From contig CAWBFD010000004.1 of assembly GCA_963788115.1 (NCBI GenBank), positions 1,364,001 through 1,428,000 of the forward strand: a DNA stretch of 64,000 nucleotides, written 5' to 3'. Every line of letters starts with the position of its first letter. The first letter of the stretch is position 1. The notes under the pieces were generated by a model. The model had not been told where the DNA came from and did no database searches. It worked only from the letters and a program-made list of their open reading frames with translations. This document shows, one piece after another, positions 8,546 through 16,958 of this stretch. The position numbers and the translations under genes are program-made. This stretch comes from CAWBFD01 sp963788115. Lineage in GTDB: Bacteria > Actinomycetota > Thermoleophilia > Solirubrobacterales > 70-9.

Positions 8546-10135
8546 TCAGGCGGGGACGCTTGCAAGACGCTCGTGGATGAGGCCCACCACCGCCGCGCCC
8601 TCGCCGACCGCCGTCGCACACCGCTTGGTTGAGCCCGCACGAACGTCGCCGGCCGCATAGATGCCCGGAACGCTGGTCTCGAGCAGCCCGGAGGCTCCGG
8701 CGTCCTCGCCGGTGACGATGAAGCCGTGCTCGTCCCTGGCCACGACGTCGCCGATCCAGTCGGTACACGGATCCGCTCCCAGAAAGCAGAACATCGAGCC
8801 AAAGCTGAGCCTTGCGCCGTCCCTCAGCGTCACGGCCTCCAGCTCGCCGCCCGAGCCATGGAGCTCAATGACCTCACTACGGTCGCGCACAGCGACGCCG
8901 TAGCGGTCGAGCTCGGGAAGCAGGTAGTCGGACATCGTCTCGCGAAGGTCGGTCCGCCGGTGAAGAAGGGTCACGAGGGCGCCCCCGCGGGCAAGCCACA
9001 CCGCCGCCTGTCCCGCGGAGTTGCCGCCGCCGACGACTCCTACCCGGGTGCCTGCGCAGGTGCGGGCCTCAGGTGGGCCGGCGGCGTAGAAGACGCTCAA
9101 GCCCTCGTAGTCCTCGAGGCCGCCGACGGGTAGGCGGCGGTAGTCGGCGCCCGTGGCGATCACGATGGCGCGAGCGGCGATCACGTGCCCTTCCTCAAGC
9201 TCGATTTGGTGTGAGCCATTGCCCGTCTCGAGCGCGAGCGCGCGGTACGGCGTCGCCGTTCGCGCGCCGAACTTGCGCGCTTGTGTGATCGCGCGACCGA
9301 TCAATTCGCTGCCGCTGATCCCCGCCGGAAAGCCGAGATAGTTCTCGATCCGGCGTGAGGTCCCAGCTTGGCCGCCGAGGGCTGTGCTTTCCACGACCAG
9401 GGTCTCGAGCCCCTCGGAGGCCCCGTACACGGCCGCGCCGAGACCCGCCGGGCCGCCTCCGATCACCGCCAGGTCGACCTCCTCGCGGGACTCAAGCTCG
9501 AGTCCGATTCCCAGCGCTCGCCAGAGCTCGCCGTTGCTGGGGTTGCGGAGCTCGCCCCCTCCGGGCAGGCGGACCAGCGGCAGCTCGTCCGGTTCGAGCT
9601 TGGCGGCGATTGCCGCCTCCGATTCGTCGTCTCGCTCGGTGTCGCGCCACACGTGTGGAAGACGACCGCGGCGCGCGTAATCGAGCAGGCGACGAGTGGA
9701 TGCCGATGAGCGCGGCCCGATGACCTCGACGCCGACACCCTCGCGCTGTTGGAGGATCTCGCGTCGGCGGATGAACGTGTTGAGCAGCACGTCGGCGAGC
9801 GCTGCGTCCTCGAACAGAAGGGGGCGCAGGTCCTCGCGGTCCACAGCGATATAGCGCATCGCCTCTGTGACGACGCCGTCGAGGTAGACCGTTTGCCCCG
9901 TAAGCAGGTTCATCTCGGCGAGGAAGCCGCCCGGGCCCTGGCGGGCGATCTCGTTCCCGGCCCCGTCGAGGACGGCCGCCTCGCCCTCGAGGACGACGAT
10001 CAACGGGTAACGCGCGTCGCCGATCCGGAACAGGAAGTCTCCCTCGGCGGCCGTGCGCTCCTCACCCACCGCCGCGAGGGCCTGAAGCTGCCCCGCAGAG
10101 AGGATGGGACTGAGCGGACTGGGCGGGGTTGCCAT
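8546..10135 (-). CDS. Cyclic-nucleotide-binding domain / thioredoxin-reductase-like flavoprotein fusion
   Basis: 529 aa. Residues about 10-135 form a cNMP-binding cradle (GDFLFRIGDARYPLIVVLEGEAAV, then GFLAEMNLLTG). Residues about 215-529 are a TrxR-like flavoprotein with GGGPAGLGAA for FAD, VVGGGNSAGQAAV for NAD(P)H and a C-terminal GDVRAGS. The redox CxxC that sits in the NAD(P)H domain of real thioredoxin reductases is absent; the region reads YAAGPPEARTCAG instead. Such fusions exist in actinobacteria and cyanobacteria. The sensor domain probably gates an NAD(P)H oxidoreductase of unknown acceptor. ATG at 10135. Confidence 0.88.
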   Translation of the reverse strand: MATPPSPLSPILSAGQLQALAAVGEERTAAEGDFLFRIGDARYPLIVVLEGEAAVLDGAGNEIARQGPGGFLAEMNLLTGQTVYLDGVVTEAMRYIAVDREDLRPLLFEDAALADVLLNTFIRRREILQQREGVGVEVIGPRSSASTRRLLDYARRGRLPHVWRDTERDDESEAAIAAKLEPDELPLVRLPGGGELRNPSNGELWRALGIGLELESREEVDLAVIGGGPAGLGAAVYGASEGLETLVVESTALGGQAGTSRRIENYLGFPAGISGSELIGRAITQARKFGARTATPYRALALETGNGSHQIELEEGHVIAARAIVIATGADYRRLPVGGLEDYEGLSVFYAAGPPEARTCAGTRVGVVGGGNSAGQAAVWLARGGALVTLLHRRTDLRETMSDYLLPELDRYGVAVRDRSEVIELHGSGGELEAVTLRDGARLSFGSMFCFLGADPCTDWIGDVVARDEHGFIVTGEDAGASGLLETSVPGIYAAGDVRAGSTKRCATAVGEGAAVVGLIHERLASVPA

Positions 10136-10216
10136 GCGAGCGGAGGGTACCTGCCGCCCGCTGGTTTACCCCCGGGAACTGACTGGAGGGCCTCGCCGAG
10201 GGGTAACTAGACGGCC

Positions 10217-11047
10217 ATGGGGCTGAACGCAGGCAGGTCGACCCGATCGCTCGCGGCGATCCTCGCCACGAGCGCGGTTCTCCTCTGCGGCTGTGGAGGC
10301 GGCGGTGACGAGGACCGGGTCGCCACAGCACCGACTTCCTCGACTATCACCGGCGCGGCCGGATCGACGACCACGGCCGCCGCGTCCGTGGACCGCAGCA
10401 CTCCCGACGCAGTCTCGGTCTGCGATACAGGGAGAGCCGGTTGGAGGCGGCTGGTCGTCAAGGTCGGCTCCGAGGAGCTTCAGGCGGCGATGCTCGGGCG
10501 CGGTCGCATCGGTTTCGTCTTCGCCAACGACAGCGGCAACGAACCCTGTGGGTGGCTGCGGTTCGCCGAATCCCTGGCCGACCGCGGCGATCGCGTCGCC
10601 GTCTTCAGGTACGCCTCGGTCGGCAGCCCGGGCGAGCTGCGCGCAACGGCGATGGCACTCAAGGCGGCGGGGGCCGAGAGGGTGGTCGCGATCGGCGCCT
10701 CGGTCGGCGGACGCGCCGTGGTCGAGCTCGCGGCCAAACGCTCGCCCGGGGTCGACGCCGTCGTCAGCATTTCCGGGGAGCGCGAGATCGGTCCCTCCTA
10801 TCCGGACATCCTCCCCGATGCGCGCCGAATCGAGCTGCCGATCCTCTACGCGGGGTCGCGCAAGGACGGCTACACGTTGTTCGGCAAGGACACCGTCCAG
10901 CTTCACGCGGCGACTCCCGCCCCGCTGAACCGGCTACTGCTCGTACCCGGAGCCGCCCACGGCGTCGACCTGCTCTCAGGGCGCGAGGGCGAGCGGATGC
11001 GGGCGGCGATCCTCCGCTTCGCCGCGACGGCCGTCGGCCAGGACTGA
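10217..11047 (+). CDS. Lipoprotein with dienelactone-hydrolase-like alpha/beta hydrolase fold
   Basis: 276 aa. The N-terminus has Arg residues, a hydrophobic stretch and the lipobox VLLCGC, with Cys at about residue 26 to be lipidated, followed by a Thr/Ala/Ser-rich linker (37-65). The mature domain has the nucleophile elbow GASVGG and a C-terminal GAAHG that would carry the catalytic His, so it is a surface-anchored esterase-like protein. It is divergently oriented from the fusion flavoprotein, with 81 bp between the starts. The substrate is unknown. Confidence 0.8.
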   Translation: MGLNAGRSTRSLAAILATSAVLLCGCGGGGDEDRVATAPTSSTITGAAGSTTTAAASVDRSTPDAVSVCDTGRAGWRRLVVKVGSEELQAAMLGRGRIGFVFANDSGNEPCGWLRFAESLADRGDRVAVFRYASVGSPGELRATAMALKAAGAERVVAIGASVGGRAVVELAAKRSPGVDAVVSISGEREIGPSYPDILPDARRIELPILYAGSRKDGYTLFGKDTVQLHAATPAPLNRLLLVPGAAHGVDLLSGREGERMRAAILRFAATAVGQD

Positions 11048-11134
11048 AGCTTTAAGGCCCGTGGCTGAGGGACCCGAGCACAAGCGCTTCGCGCGACAGG
11101 CGGCAGCCAGGCACCCCAGCAATTCGTGGTGCTC

Positions 11135-11902
11135 CTACGGAGCGGGTGCCACGTGTTGCAAGCGGTAGGTCTCGAGCCGCTGCGCCACCTCGTCAGGTCG
11201 GCTGAGTGCGGGCAGATGTCCTGTGTCGATGACGTCGGCGACGATGCCCAGGCGTTCGAGAGCGAGCACGCGCATGAACTCGAGGGGGAAGAGGCGGTCG
11301 TGACGGCCCGCGAGCACCCTGGTCGGGACGCTCGGCCACGCGTCGAGCGGCCAGGGCTCAGCGAACGGCGTGTCGGATTGGAGGGGTTCCCCGCGGGCGA
11401 ATGCCTCGGCGACGATCTCCGGCGGAACGTCATGCATGAGGGTCGTCCTCACGTCGACGCCGGCGTCGGGGTCGCGGCCTTCGCGTTCATCCTGGCGCCG
11501 CCGCGCCGCCACCTGGCCGCTGCTCGACCACCATGCGCCGGGCGACTCGCCCGGCGCCGGGATCATCGGCGCCACGAGGATCAGTAGCCGGGCATCGACC
11601 CGGTCGCACAGCATCGGCGCCGTGAAGGCGGCCATCGACTGCGCCACGACGATCAGGCCAGCGCGATCGCCGATCGCGTCAACCACCGTGTCCGCATACT
11701 CGCCGAGCCCGGCGGCGTCGTCGTCGGCCGGCAGATCCGGGGTGAGTGCCTCATGGCCTTGCGCGCGCAATCGCGGAGCGACCAGATGCCAGTACCACGA
11801 GTCCCCGCCGGCGCCGGGCAGGAGGACGAAGGTCGACCCGGCCGGCGCGACTTCCTCAGGCCCGGCGGGCTCGCTCACCGATCTGCGTGGGGTGAACCCC
11901 AC
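11135..11902 (-). CDS. Alpha/beta hydrolase
   Basis: 255 aa if started at the GTG at 11902; a second GTG at 11878 (VSEPAG) is equally possible. The core has LLPGAGGDSWYWHL (oxyanion region), VAQSMAAF (nucleophile elbow with Ser), GRHDRLFP (acid) and DTGHLPALS (His). This resembles the small esterase-type hydrolases annotated near pheromone/salicylate esterases. The start lies only 2 bp from the stop of the cupin fragment upstream, so translation of the two is coupled or the upstream gene has been cut down. Confidence 0.8.
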   Translation of the reverse strand: MGFTPRRSVSEPAGPEEVAPAGSTFVLLPGAGGDSWYWHLVAPRLRAQGHEALTPDLPADDDAAGLGEYADTVVDAIGDRAGLIVVAQSMAAFTAPMLCDRVDARLLILVAPMIPAPGESPGAWWSSSGQVAARRRQDEREGRDPDAGVDVRTTLMHDVPPEIVAEAFARGEPLQSDTPFAEPWPLDAWPSVPTRVLAGRHDRLFPLEFMRVLALERLGIVADVIDTGHLPALSRPDEVAQRLETYRLQHVAPAP

Positions 11903-11903
11903 A

Positions 11904-12134
11904 TCATGGACCCGCAGCGCCCTCGATGACGTAGAAGATCTCCACCTCGTCCTCGTGCGAATGCGGCCCCGGTCCTGAGTCGCCGGACTCCAGCCACCAC
12001 TCCGAGACGCAGTAGCGATCGTCGGTCTCGGCGCCGTCCGCCTTGAAGACCGCGCGCATTGGCCCCGCCTGGTAGGAGCGCCCGCTCCCTGGCAGCAAGA
12101 AGATCACCTCGGTGGTCCCGGGGCTCTGCGCCAT
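11904..12134 (-). pseudogene. Truncated cupin-domain protein
   Basis: 76 aa from an ATG at 12134. The sequence ends GPGPHSHEDEVEIFYVIEGAAGP followed by a stop. HSHEDEVE with the following strand is the first cupin motif, G(X)5HXH(X)3-4E(X)6G, which normally is followed by a second motif supplying another metal-binding His. That second half is missing, and the next gene begins immediately. The likely history is a deletion or frameshift that removed the C-terminal half. As it stands it cannot form a full cupin barrel. Confidence 0.55.
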
Positions 12135-12248
12135 TCGGCAAAGCGTACTCGGCGCCTGCATGACACCGGACCGATGAGTTTCGACCCTGAGGCCGCTCTC
12201 AATCGATAGACGGAATCCCCCCGAGCACCGAGAGAAGGAGAAGAAGCC

Positions 12249-12906
12249 ATGGGCAAGATCGTCATATCCGAGTTCGTCTCGCTCGACGGCGTCGTCGAGG
12301 ACCCGGGCGGAATCGGAGACTTCAAGCACGAGGGTGGACCTTCGAGATCGATCGCGGGGAGGAGGGCGAGGACGGCGTCGGCCTCCGGCAGCCGCGATGG
12401 AGTTGCCGAGGCTCAAGCTCGAGGAGGCCCTCAACTCCGAGGGCCTGTTGCTGGGCCGGGTCACCTACGAGGAGTTCGCCGCCCTCTGGCCGTCCCGGGA
12501 CGGCGAGTTCGCGGACAGGTTCAACAGCATGCCCAAGTACGTTGTCTCCTCGAGGCTCGAGGATCCCCAGTGGAACAACTCGACGGTGCTCGAGGGCGAC
12601 GTGGTGGAGGAGGTCTCGAGGCTGAGGCACGAGCTCGACGGGGACATCATCCTCCCCGGCGGCATCCGGCTCGCGCGGACACTGATCGAGCACGACCTCG
12701 TCGACGAGCTCCGGCTGACGGTCTATCCGGTCTTGCTCGGGGCCGGCGAGCGCCTCTTCGGCGAGCTGAGCGACAAGAAGACATTGCGGCTCGTGGACAC
12801 GAGGACGGTCGGAGACGGCGTCGTCATCCACACCTATGAGCCGGTCCGAGATCCCGGTGAGGACAAGCAGTATGTCCCGGACATGACCGGTTCGGAAGCC
12901 GAGTAG
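12249..12906 (+). pseudogene. DHFR/RibD C-terminal-like reductase, paralogue 1, frameshifted
   Basis: Starts MGKIVISEFVSLDGVVEDP and ends GDGVVIHTYEPVRDP, matching the copy at 15387-16011 from end to end. The body (LLLGRVTYEEFAALWPSRDGEFADRFN, PKYVVSSRLEDPQWNNSTVL, LVDELRLTVYPVLLGAGERLFGE) lies in a different frame from the start. A middle frame carries WTFEIDRGEEGED, so two single-base losses are needed, one near 12333 and one near 12360-12400. The length 658 = 3n-2 agrees. A GAGAAGGAGAAG ribosome site precedes the ATG. An NADPH-dependent reductase role is inferred from the family. Confidence 0.75.
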
Positions 12907-13111
12907 CTACCGCGTCACGGGTGGTATCAGCGCACCTCTCGACGTCGCTCGCCCGAGCGGCACTCCGCGCCTGCTGCGCGCGCGAAGCAGGCTTGCCGCT
13001 TCGCATGGCTGTCCAACCGACCCGCTGCCGTTCGTCTTTAGGGTGAGGCGGCGCAGCCCCTCGGATCAAACTTGCCGGCGCCGAGCCGCCGGCGCAGGGA
13101 AAGGAAGAACG

Positions 13112-13882
13112 ATGGAGACCGAAAGCAGGAGCCAGAAGATTGCCGTCACGGGAGCCACCGGCCGGGTCGGATCGCACCTTGTCGAGATCCTCGAGCAGCG
13201 CGGACACGATGTGGTCCCGATCGCGCGCTCCAAGGGTGTCGACGTGGTCAGCGGCGAGGGTCTCGACGAGGCGCTCGCCGGGGCCGAGACCATCATCGAC
13301 ACGGCCACCGGGCCCTCGCCCGACCAGGAGGCGGCGACGGGGTTCTTCACCGCCTCGGCGCGGAACCTCCAGCGAGCCGGCGCCGCAGCCGGGGCGAAGC
13401 GGATCGTCGTCGTCTCGATCATCGGCATCGACAAGTTCCAGGGCGGCTATAACGCGGCGAAGGTCGCGCAGGAGCAGACGCTGCTCGAAGGCCCGCTCCC
13501 GGTCCGGATCGTTCGCGCGGCTCAGTTCCACGAGTTCGTCGATCAGCTGGTCGGGTGGACGATCCAGGACGGCGTCGCCTACCTGCCCGAGTTTCGAACG
13601 CAGCTCGTGGCCGCCCGCGTCGTCGCCGAAACCCTCGCCGATGCGGCCGAGGAGCCGGAAATCGAGAACGGCAGGATCACCGAAGTCGCCGGCCCGCGGG
13701 AGGAGCGTCTCGCCGATGTGGCCGCCGCGCTCTTGGCCAGCCGAGGTGACTCGTTCGAGATCCGCGAGGGCCGTCAGCCCGGCGACCCGGACGCTGCGGC
13801 CTATGCTGAGGGCGCCGCGCTGCCCAACCCTGGCGCGAAGCTCGCCGGCCCCAGCTTCGAGGATTGGCTCGCGGCGGCCTAG
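13112..13882 (+). CDS. NmrA-like NAD(P)-binding protein (atypical SDR)
   Basis: 256 aa from the ATG at 13112, which has an AAAGGAAG ribosome site; the frame extends upstream but without family similarity. The Rossmann motif GATGRVG begins at about residue 14. VSIIGID and YNAAKVAQEQ follow in the positions of the SDR Ser and Tyr/Lys segments, though without the classical YxxxK, as in NmrA/HSCARG-type redox sensors or reductases. A second protein of this class lies at 27572-28297. It is encoded just downstream of the frameshifted reductase, with 205 bp between them. Confidence 0.85.
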   Translation: METESRSQKIAVTGATGRVGSHLVEILEQRGHDVVPIARSKGVDVVSGEGLDEALAGAETIIDTATGPSPDQEAATGFFTASARNLQRAGAAAGAKRIVVVSIIGIDKFQGGYNAAKVAQEQTLLEGPLPVRIVRAAQFHEFVDQLVGWTIQDGVAYLPEFRTQLVAARVVAETLADAAEEPEIENGRITEVAGPREERLADVAAALLASRGDSFEIREGRQPGDPDAAAYAEGAALPNPGAKLAGPSFEDWLAAA

Positions 13883-14043
13883 GTGACAGGGGGAGGCCGA
13901 GCGGGACACGCTCGCGGCGGGCCGCGTCGAATGCGACGAGGCGACTCGCACTCTCTCGGATCTCCTCCACCATGAGGGTCTCCCTCACGCGAAGCCTTGC
14001 CGCTCGGCCCCGTCGCTTGGCGCCCATCGCGTCCGAGCGCGGC

Positions 14044-15060
14044 CTACGAGCGCAGTGTCCGTGGAAGCCCGAAGCGTTCGAAGAGGGCGGTGTCGCCGAA
14101 CCTGGTGATCGCCGCGATCCTATCCCCCGCGAGCGTCAACACGATCAGTCCGTAGGGGCGGGCGATCGCCGACTGCGCGTCAGGCAGGTAGCAGCCCAAC
14201 GCCGGCTGGGTGTTGGCGCGGGTGGGCACGACAAGCAGCGTGCCGCGCAGCGCCGCCCGGTAGCTGAGGTAGGCGGCGATCGCCTCGTGTCCCTGGTACT
14301 CGAGCGGCCAGGGCGGCATCGTGAGCAGGGCGTCGTCGGTGAGCAGGGCGACGACCTCGTCGACGTCGCCGCGCTGGAACGCGTCGGCGAAGCGCCCGAC
14401 CAGCTGGCGTTCGCGGGCGGAGTTCGGCCGCGGTGGGCGGTCGCGGTCGGCGGCAGGCAGCCGCGCTCGGAGAGCCGCGCGGGCGCGCTGCAGGGCGCCC
14501 TTGACCGAGGCCTCGCCGGTGTCGAGCATCTCGGCGACCTCGGCGGTACGGAAGCCGAGCACGTCGCGAAGCACGAGCGCCGCGCGCTGGCGGGGCGGCA
14601 GGCCCTGGAGGGCGACGATGAATGCGAGCTCGATCGACTCCCTGGCCTCATAGCGCGCCGCCGGGCCGGGGGAGCGGTCCCGGATGTCCTCGAGCAGGAG
14701 GTCGGGGTAGGGCTCGAGCCAGATCGGCTCGAACCGGCGTGTGGGCTCAGGCGCCTGATCCATCGCTGGCACCTGCCGGGGGCGGCGCGACCGGGCGCGC
14801 AGAGCGTTCAGGCAGCGGTTGGTCGCGATCCGGTAGAGCCAGGCGCGCACCGAGGAGCGGCTCTCGAACGCCTCGAGGCCCCGCCAGGCCGCCAACAGCG
14901 TCTCCTGGACCAGATCCTCGGCGTCCTGCACCGAGCCCAGGATGCGGTAGCAGTGCAGCTGCAGCTCGCGCCGGTGGGGTTCGGTGAGCTCGCGAAACGC
15001 CTCCTCGTTGCCCGCGCGCGCCCGCGCGACCGTGGCCTCGCCTAGGGCGTCGCCCGGCAC
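14044..15060 (-). CDS. Sigma-70 family (SigJ/SigG-like) sigma factor with C-terminal SnoaL-like domain
   Basis: About 338 aa from the GTG at 15058-15060, chosen because a GAGAAG ribosome site precedes it and family similarity begins there; the frame is open to a TTG at 15165. Region 2 spans about 18-88 (EAFRELTEPHRRELQLHCY, DAEDLVQETLLAAWR). Region 4 spans about 155-205 (LPPRQRAALVLRDV with the helix-turn-helix AEVAEMLDTGEASVKGAL). Residues from about 225 form an NTF2/SnoaL domain. In this ECF group the C-terminal domain substitutes for an anti-sigma factor by acting on sigma activity. It diverges from the reductase gene at 15387. Confidence 0.88.
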   Translation of the reverse strand: MPGDALGEATVARARAGNEEAFRELTEPHRRELQLHCYRILGSVQDAEDLVQETLLAAWRGLEAFESRSSVRAWLYRIATNRCLNALRARSRRPRQVPAMDQAPEPTRRFEPIWLEPYPDLLLEDIRDRSPGPAARYEARESIELAFIVALQGLPPRQRAALVLRDVLGFRTAEVAEMLDTGEASVKGALQRARAALRARLPAADRDRPPRPNSARERQLVGRFADAFQRGDVDEVVALLTDDALLTMPPWPLEYQGHEAIAAYLSYRAALRGTLLVVPTRANTQPALGCYLPDAQSAIARPYGLIVLTLAGDRIAAITRFGDTALFERFGLPRTLRS

Positions 15061-15134
15061 GGGCTTCTCGCATCGGCTTGTTCTGTCGCGGTCATCACCG
15101 GTAAGGACACCGGCTTGTCCCGGAATGAACCGGC

Positions 15135-15165
15135 CGTTCCGTTCTCGCCGCCGCTGGCGTCTCAA
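15135..15165. repeat. 31-bp imperfect direct repeat, copy 1 (copy 2 at 15307-15337)
   Basis: The stretch begins CGTTCCGTTCTCG and ends GTCTCAA. The same 31 positions recur at 15307-15337 with four mismatches. Both copies lie in the interval between the divergent sigma-factor and reductase genes (15061-15386). A shorter CTCTCAAT match sits about 40 bp upstream of the other reductase paralogue. The position suggests promoter or operator elements, possibly recognised by the neighbouring sigma factor; this is inference. Confidence 0.5.
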
Positions 15166-15306
15166 CGGACATGGACCGGAAGCGTTGCAGCGCGACTACG
15201 TAGGAGAGTAACGGCGGTGAACGAAGGTACGAATCCGCTTGTCGTCCTGAACGAGGGCTTCCAGTCCGCGTTCGTCGCCTGCGTCGTCCTGGGATGGATC
15301 GATGGG

Positions 15307-15337
15307 CGTTCCGTTCTCGGCGCCGGCGGTGTCTCAA
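15307..15337. repeat. 31-bp imperfect direct repeat, copy 2
   Basis: Second copy of the repeat at 15135-15165, ending GTCTCAA about 50 bp before the start codon of the reductase gene at 15387. The distance is right for a promoter element of that gene. Confidence 0.5.
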
Positions 15338-15386
15338 TGAGCAGCACCCGAAGTTCCGTTGAACACAACGAGAAGGAGAAGGAGAA

Positions 15387-16011
15387 ATGGGAAAGATCGT
15401 CATCAGCGAGAACGTCTCGCTCGACGGAGTCATCGAGGACCCGGCCGGTGACGAGGGCTTCAGTCGCGGAGGCTGGGTCGGTCGGATCGCGGCCCTCCCG
15501 GAGGTGGCCAAGGTCGCGCTGGACGAGGCGCTGGGTAGCCGAGGCCCTGCTGCTGGGTCGGCGGAGCTACGAATGGTTCGCCGCGCGGTGGCCATCCCGG
15601 AGTGGCGAGTTGGCGGACCGGTTGAACAGCCTGCCCAAGTACGTCGTGTCCTCGACGCTCGAAGATCCCGACTGGAACAACTCGACGGTACTGAAGGGCG
15701 ACGTGGTGAATCAGGTCTCGAAGCTGAAGCAGGAGCTAGACGGGGAAATCAATGTCCCCGCCAGCTTCCAGCTCGCGCGCGAGCTGATCGAGCACGACCT
15801 CGTCGACGAGCTGCGGCTGAAGATCTTCCCGGTCGTGCTCGGGGCCGGCGAGCGCCTCTTCGGCGAGACCAGCGACAGGAAACCCATGCGCCTCGTCGAC
15901 ACCCAGATCGTCGGTGACGGCGTCGCCATCCTCACCTACGAGCCCGTCCGAGATCCCGATCAGGGCGAGCCGCATGTCACGGAGACGGCGAGCGTGCCGG
16001 CGGGGTCGTAG
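15387..16011 (+). pseudogene. DHFR/RibD C-terminal-like reductase, paralogue 2, one frameshift
   Basis: Starts MGKIVISENVSLDGVIEDP after a GAGAAGGAGAAGG ribosome site. The first frame runs to VALDEALG, and the second continues AEALLLGRRSYEWFAARWP, PKYVVSSTLEDPDWNNSTV, VDELRLKIFPVVLGAGERLFGE and AILTYEPVRDP. Removing one base at about 15534-15537 joins them (length 625 = 3n+1), giving about 207 aa. It is a close paralogue of 12249-12906. Reductases of this family commonly sit beside sigma factors of the type encoded divergently here, which fits a small regulated unit. The substrate is unknown. Confidence 0.8.
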
Positions 16012-16132
16012 CTCCGCCCGCGTTGGAACGGAGGAGTCGTGAAGAGCGACAGGCTGTGGTGATGTCGACGGCCCTCAAGGCGTCGAGCCCAATCAGCAGT
16101 GCCGCGACCGCGGTTAGGCGGCTGAGCGAGGG

Positions 16133-16163
16133 CCTACTCCCGCAGCCCGGCGGCTTCGAGGGC
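16133..16163. repeat. 31-bp exact repeat at 3' ends of three SnoaL-like genes (also 16553-16583, 16958-16988)
   Basis: The 31 bp from CCTACTCCCG to CTTCGAGGGC are identical at 16133-16163, 16553-16583 and 16958-16988. On the coding strand they encode ALEAAGLRE and the stop. The copies at 16553 and 16958 share three further upstream bases. The rest of the three genes differs widely, so this exact conservation stands out. Confidence 0.9.
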
Positions 16164-16550
16164 CTCGGCCTCTGTGTCGAAGGGCCGCAGTCGCTTCAGC
16201 TTCCCAGCCACGATCTCGAACACATAGAAGATCGTGCGATCCACCTCTATCCCGCTGGCGCTCCCTCGGCCGACGAACCGGGTGCGGACAACTACGAAGT
16301 CCTCGCGGGCGTCGACCACCTCCTCGAGGGTGACGGTGAGTTTCGCCCAGCCGCTTCGAAAAGCCGCCCACAGCCGCTGGACCTCGTCATGGCCGTGGTA
16401 GACCGCCTTGTCCAAGGGCAGATCGGGAAGCCGGAACGCGACGTGCCACTCGACGTCCGGCTGCATATCCTCAGCACCTGCATCGAAGTCGCCGCGGCTG
16501 AAGGCATCGAGGCCGCGATGGATCAGCGCGATGTTCTCCTCGGCTGGCAT
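16134..16550 (-). CDS. SnoaL-like (NTF2 fold) protein, third of tandem triplet
   Basis: 138 aa, starting MPAEENIALIHRGLDAFSRGDFD and ending EALEAAGLRE. The N-terminal helix, the conserved VEWHV strand and the terminal strands match SnoaL-like/NTF2 proteins, which use a cone-shaped pocket for cyclisation, isomerisation or simply binding of small hydrophobic ligands. The catalytic His/Asp pair of polyketide cyclases cannot be assigned with confidence. Its ATG is separated from the stop of the gene upstream (16554) by only 3 nt (TAG GCG ATG), so the three genes 17372 to 16134 form one transcript. Confidence 0.85.
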   Translation of the reverse strand: MPAEENIALIHRGLDAFSRGDFDAGAEDMQPDVEWHVAFRLPDLPLDKAVYHGHDEVQRLWAAFRSGWAKLTVTLEEVVDAREDFVVVRTRFVGRGSASGIEVDRTIFYVFEIVAGKLKRLRPFDTEAEALEAAGLRE

Positions 16551-16553
16551 CGC

Positions 16554-16955
16554 CTACTCCCGCAGCCCGGCGGCTTCGAGGGCTTCTTGCCACCCGAGAA
16601 AGCCCTGGAATCGGACGATCCTGCCGTCGCGCAGCAGAAAGTGGATGGCGAACGCTTGGTCGAACTCAACGTGGCTAGTGCCTCCCTTCATTCGGGCGTT
16701 CCCCAGCCACACAACCGAGTCCCCCAGGTCGCGGACGTCGCGCTCCTCCACGTGAAAGACCTCCCAGGTCTCCCAAGTCGCGGCAAACCCACTGGAGACC
16801 TCGTCGCGGCCTCGGTAGAGGGCGCGTTCAACGGCGGCAGGACCGGCGGGCTCCCATTCGACCTCGGGAGCGAACCATTGGGTCATGGCCGTCAGGTCCC
16901 GCTGGTTGAAGGCCTGAACCAGCTGCCTCACGACCTCCACGTTCTGACCCGACAT
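16554..16955 (-). CDS. SnoaL-like (NTF2 fold) protein, second of tandem triplet
   Basis: 133 aa, starting MSGQNVEVVRQLVQAFNQRDL and ending EALEAAGLRE. The fold markers are the N-terminal amphipathic helix, PEVEWEP, YRGRDEV and the paired strands before the C-terminus. The body is clearly different from both neighbours, but the last ten codons are identical at nucleotide level. Stop-to-start spacing to both neighbours is 3 nt. The function is unknown; the family includes cyclases and isomerases. Confidence 0.85.
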   Translation of the reverse strand: MSGQNVEVVRQLVQAFNQRDLTAMTQWFAPEVEWEPAGPAAVERALYRGRDEVSSGFAATWETWEVFHVEERDVRDLGDSVVWLGNARMKGGTSHVEFDQAFAIHFLLRDGRIVRFQGFLGWQEALEAAGLRE

Positions 16956-16958
16956 CGC

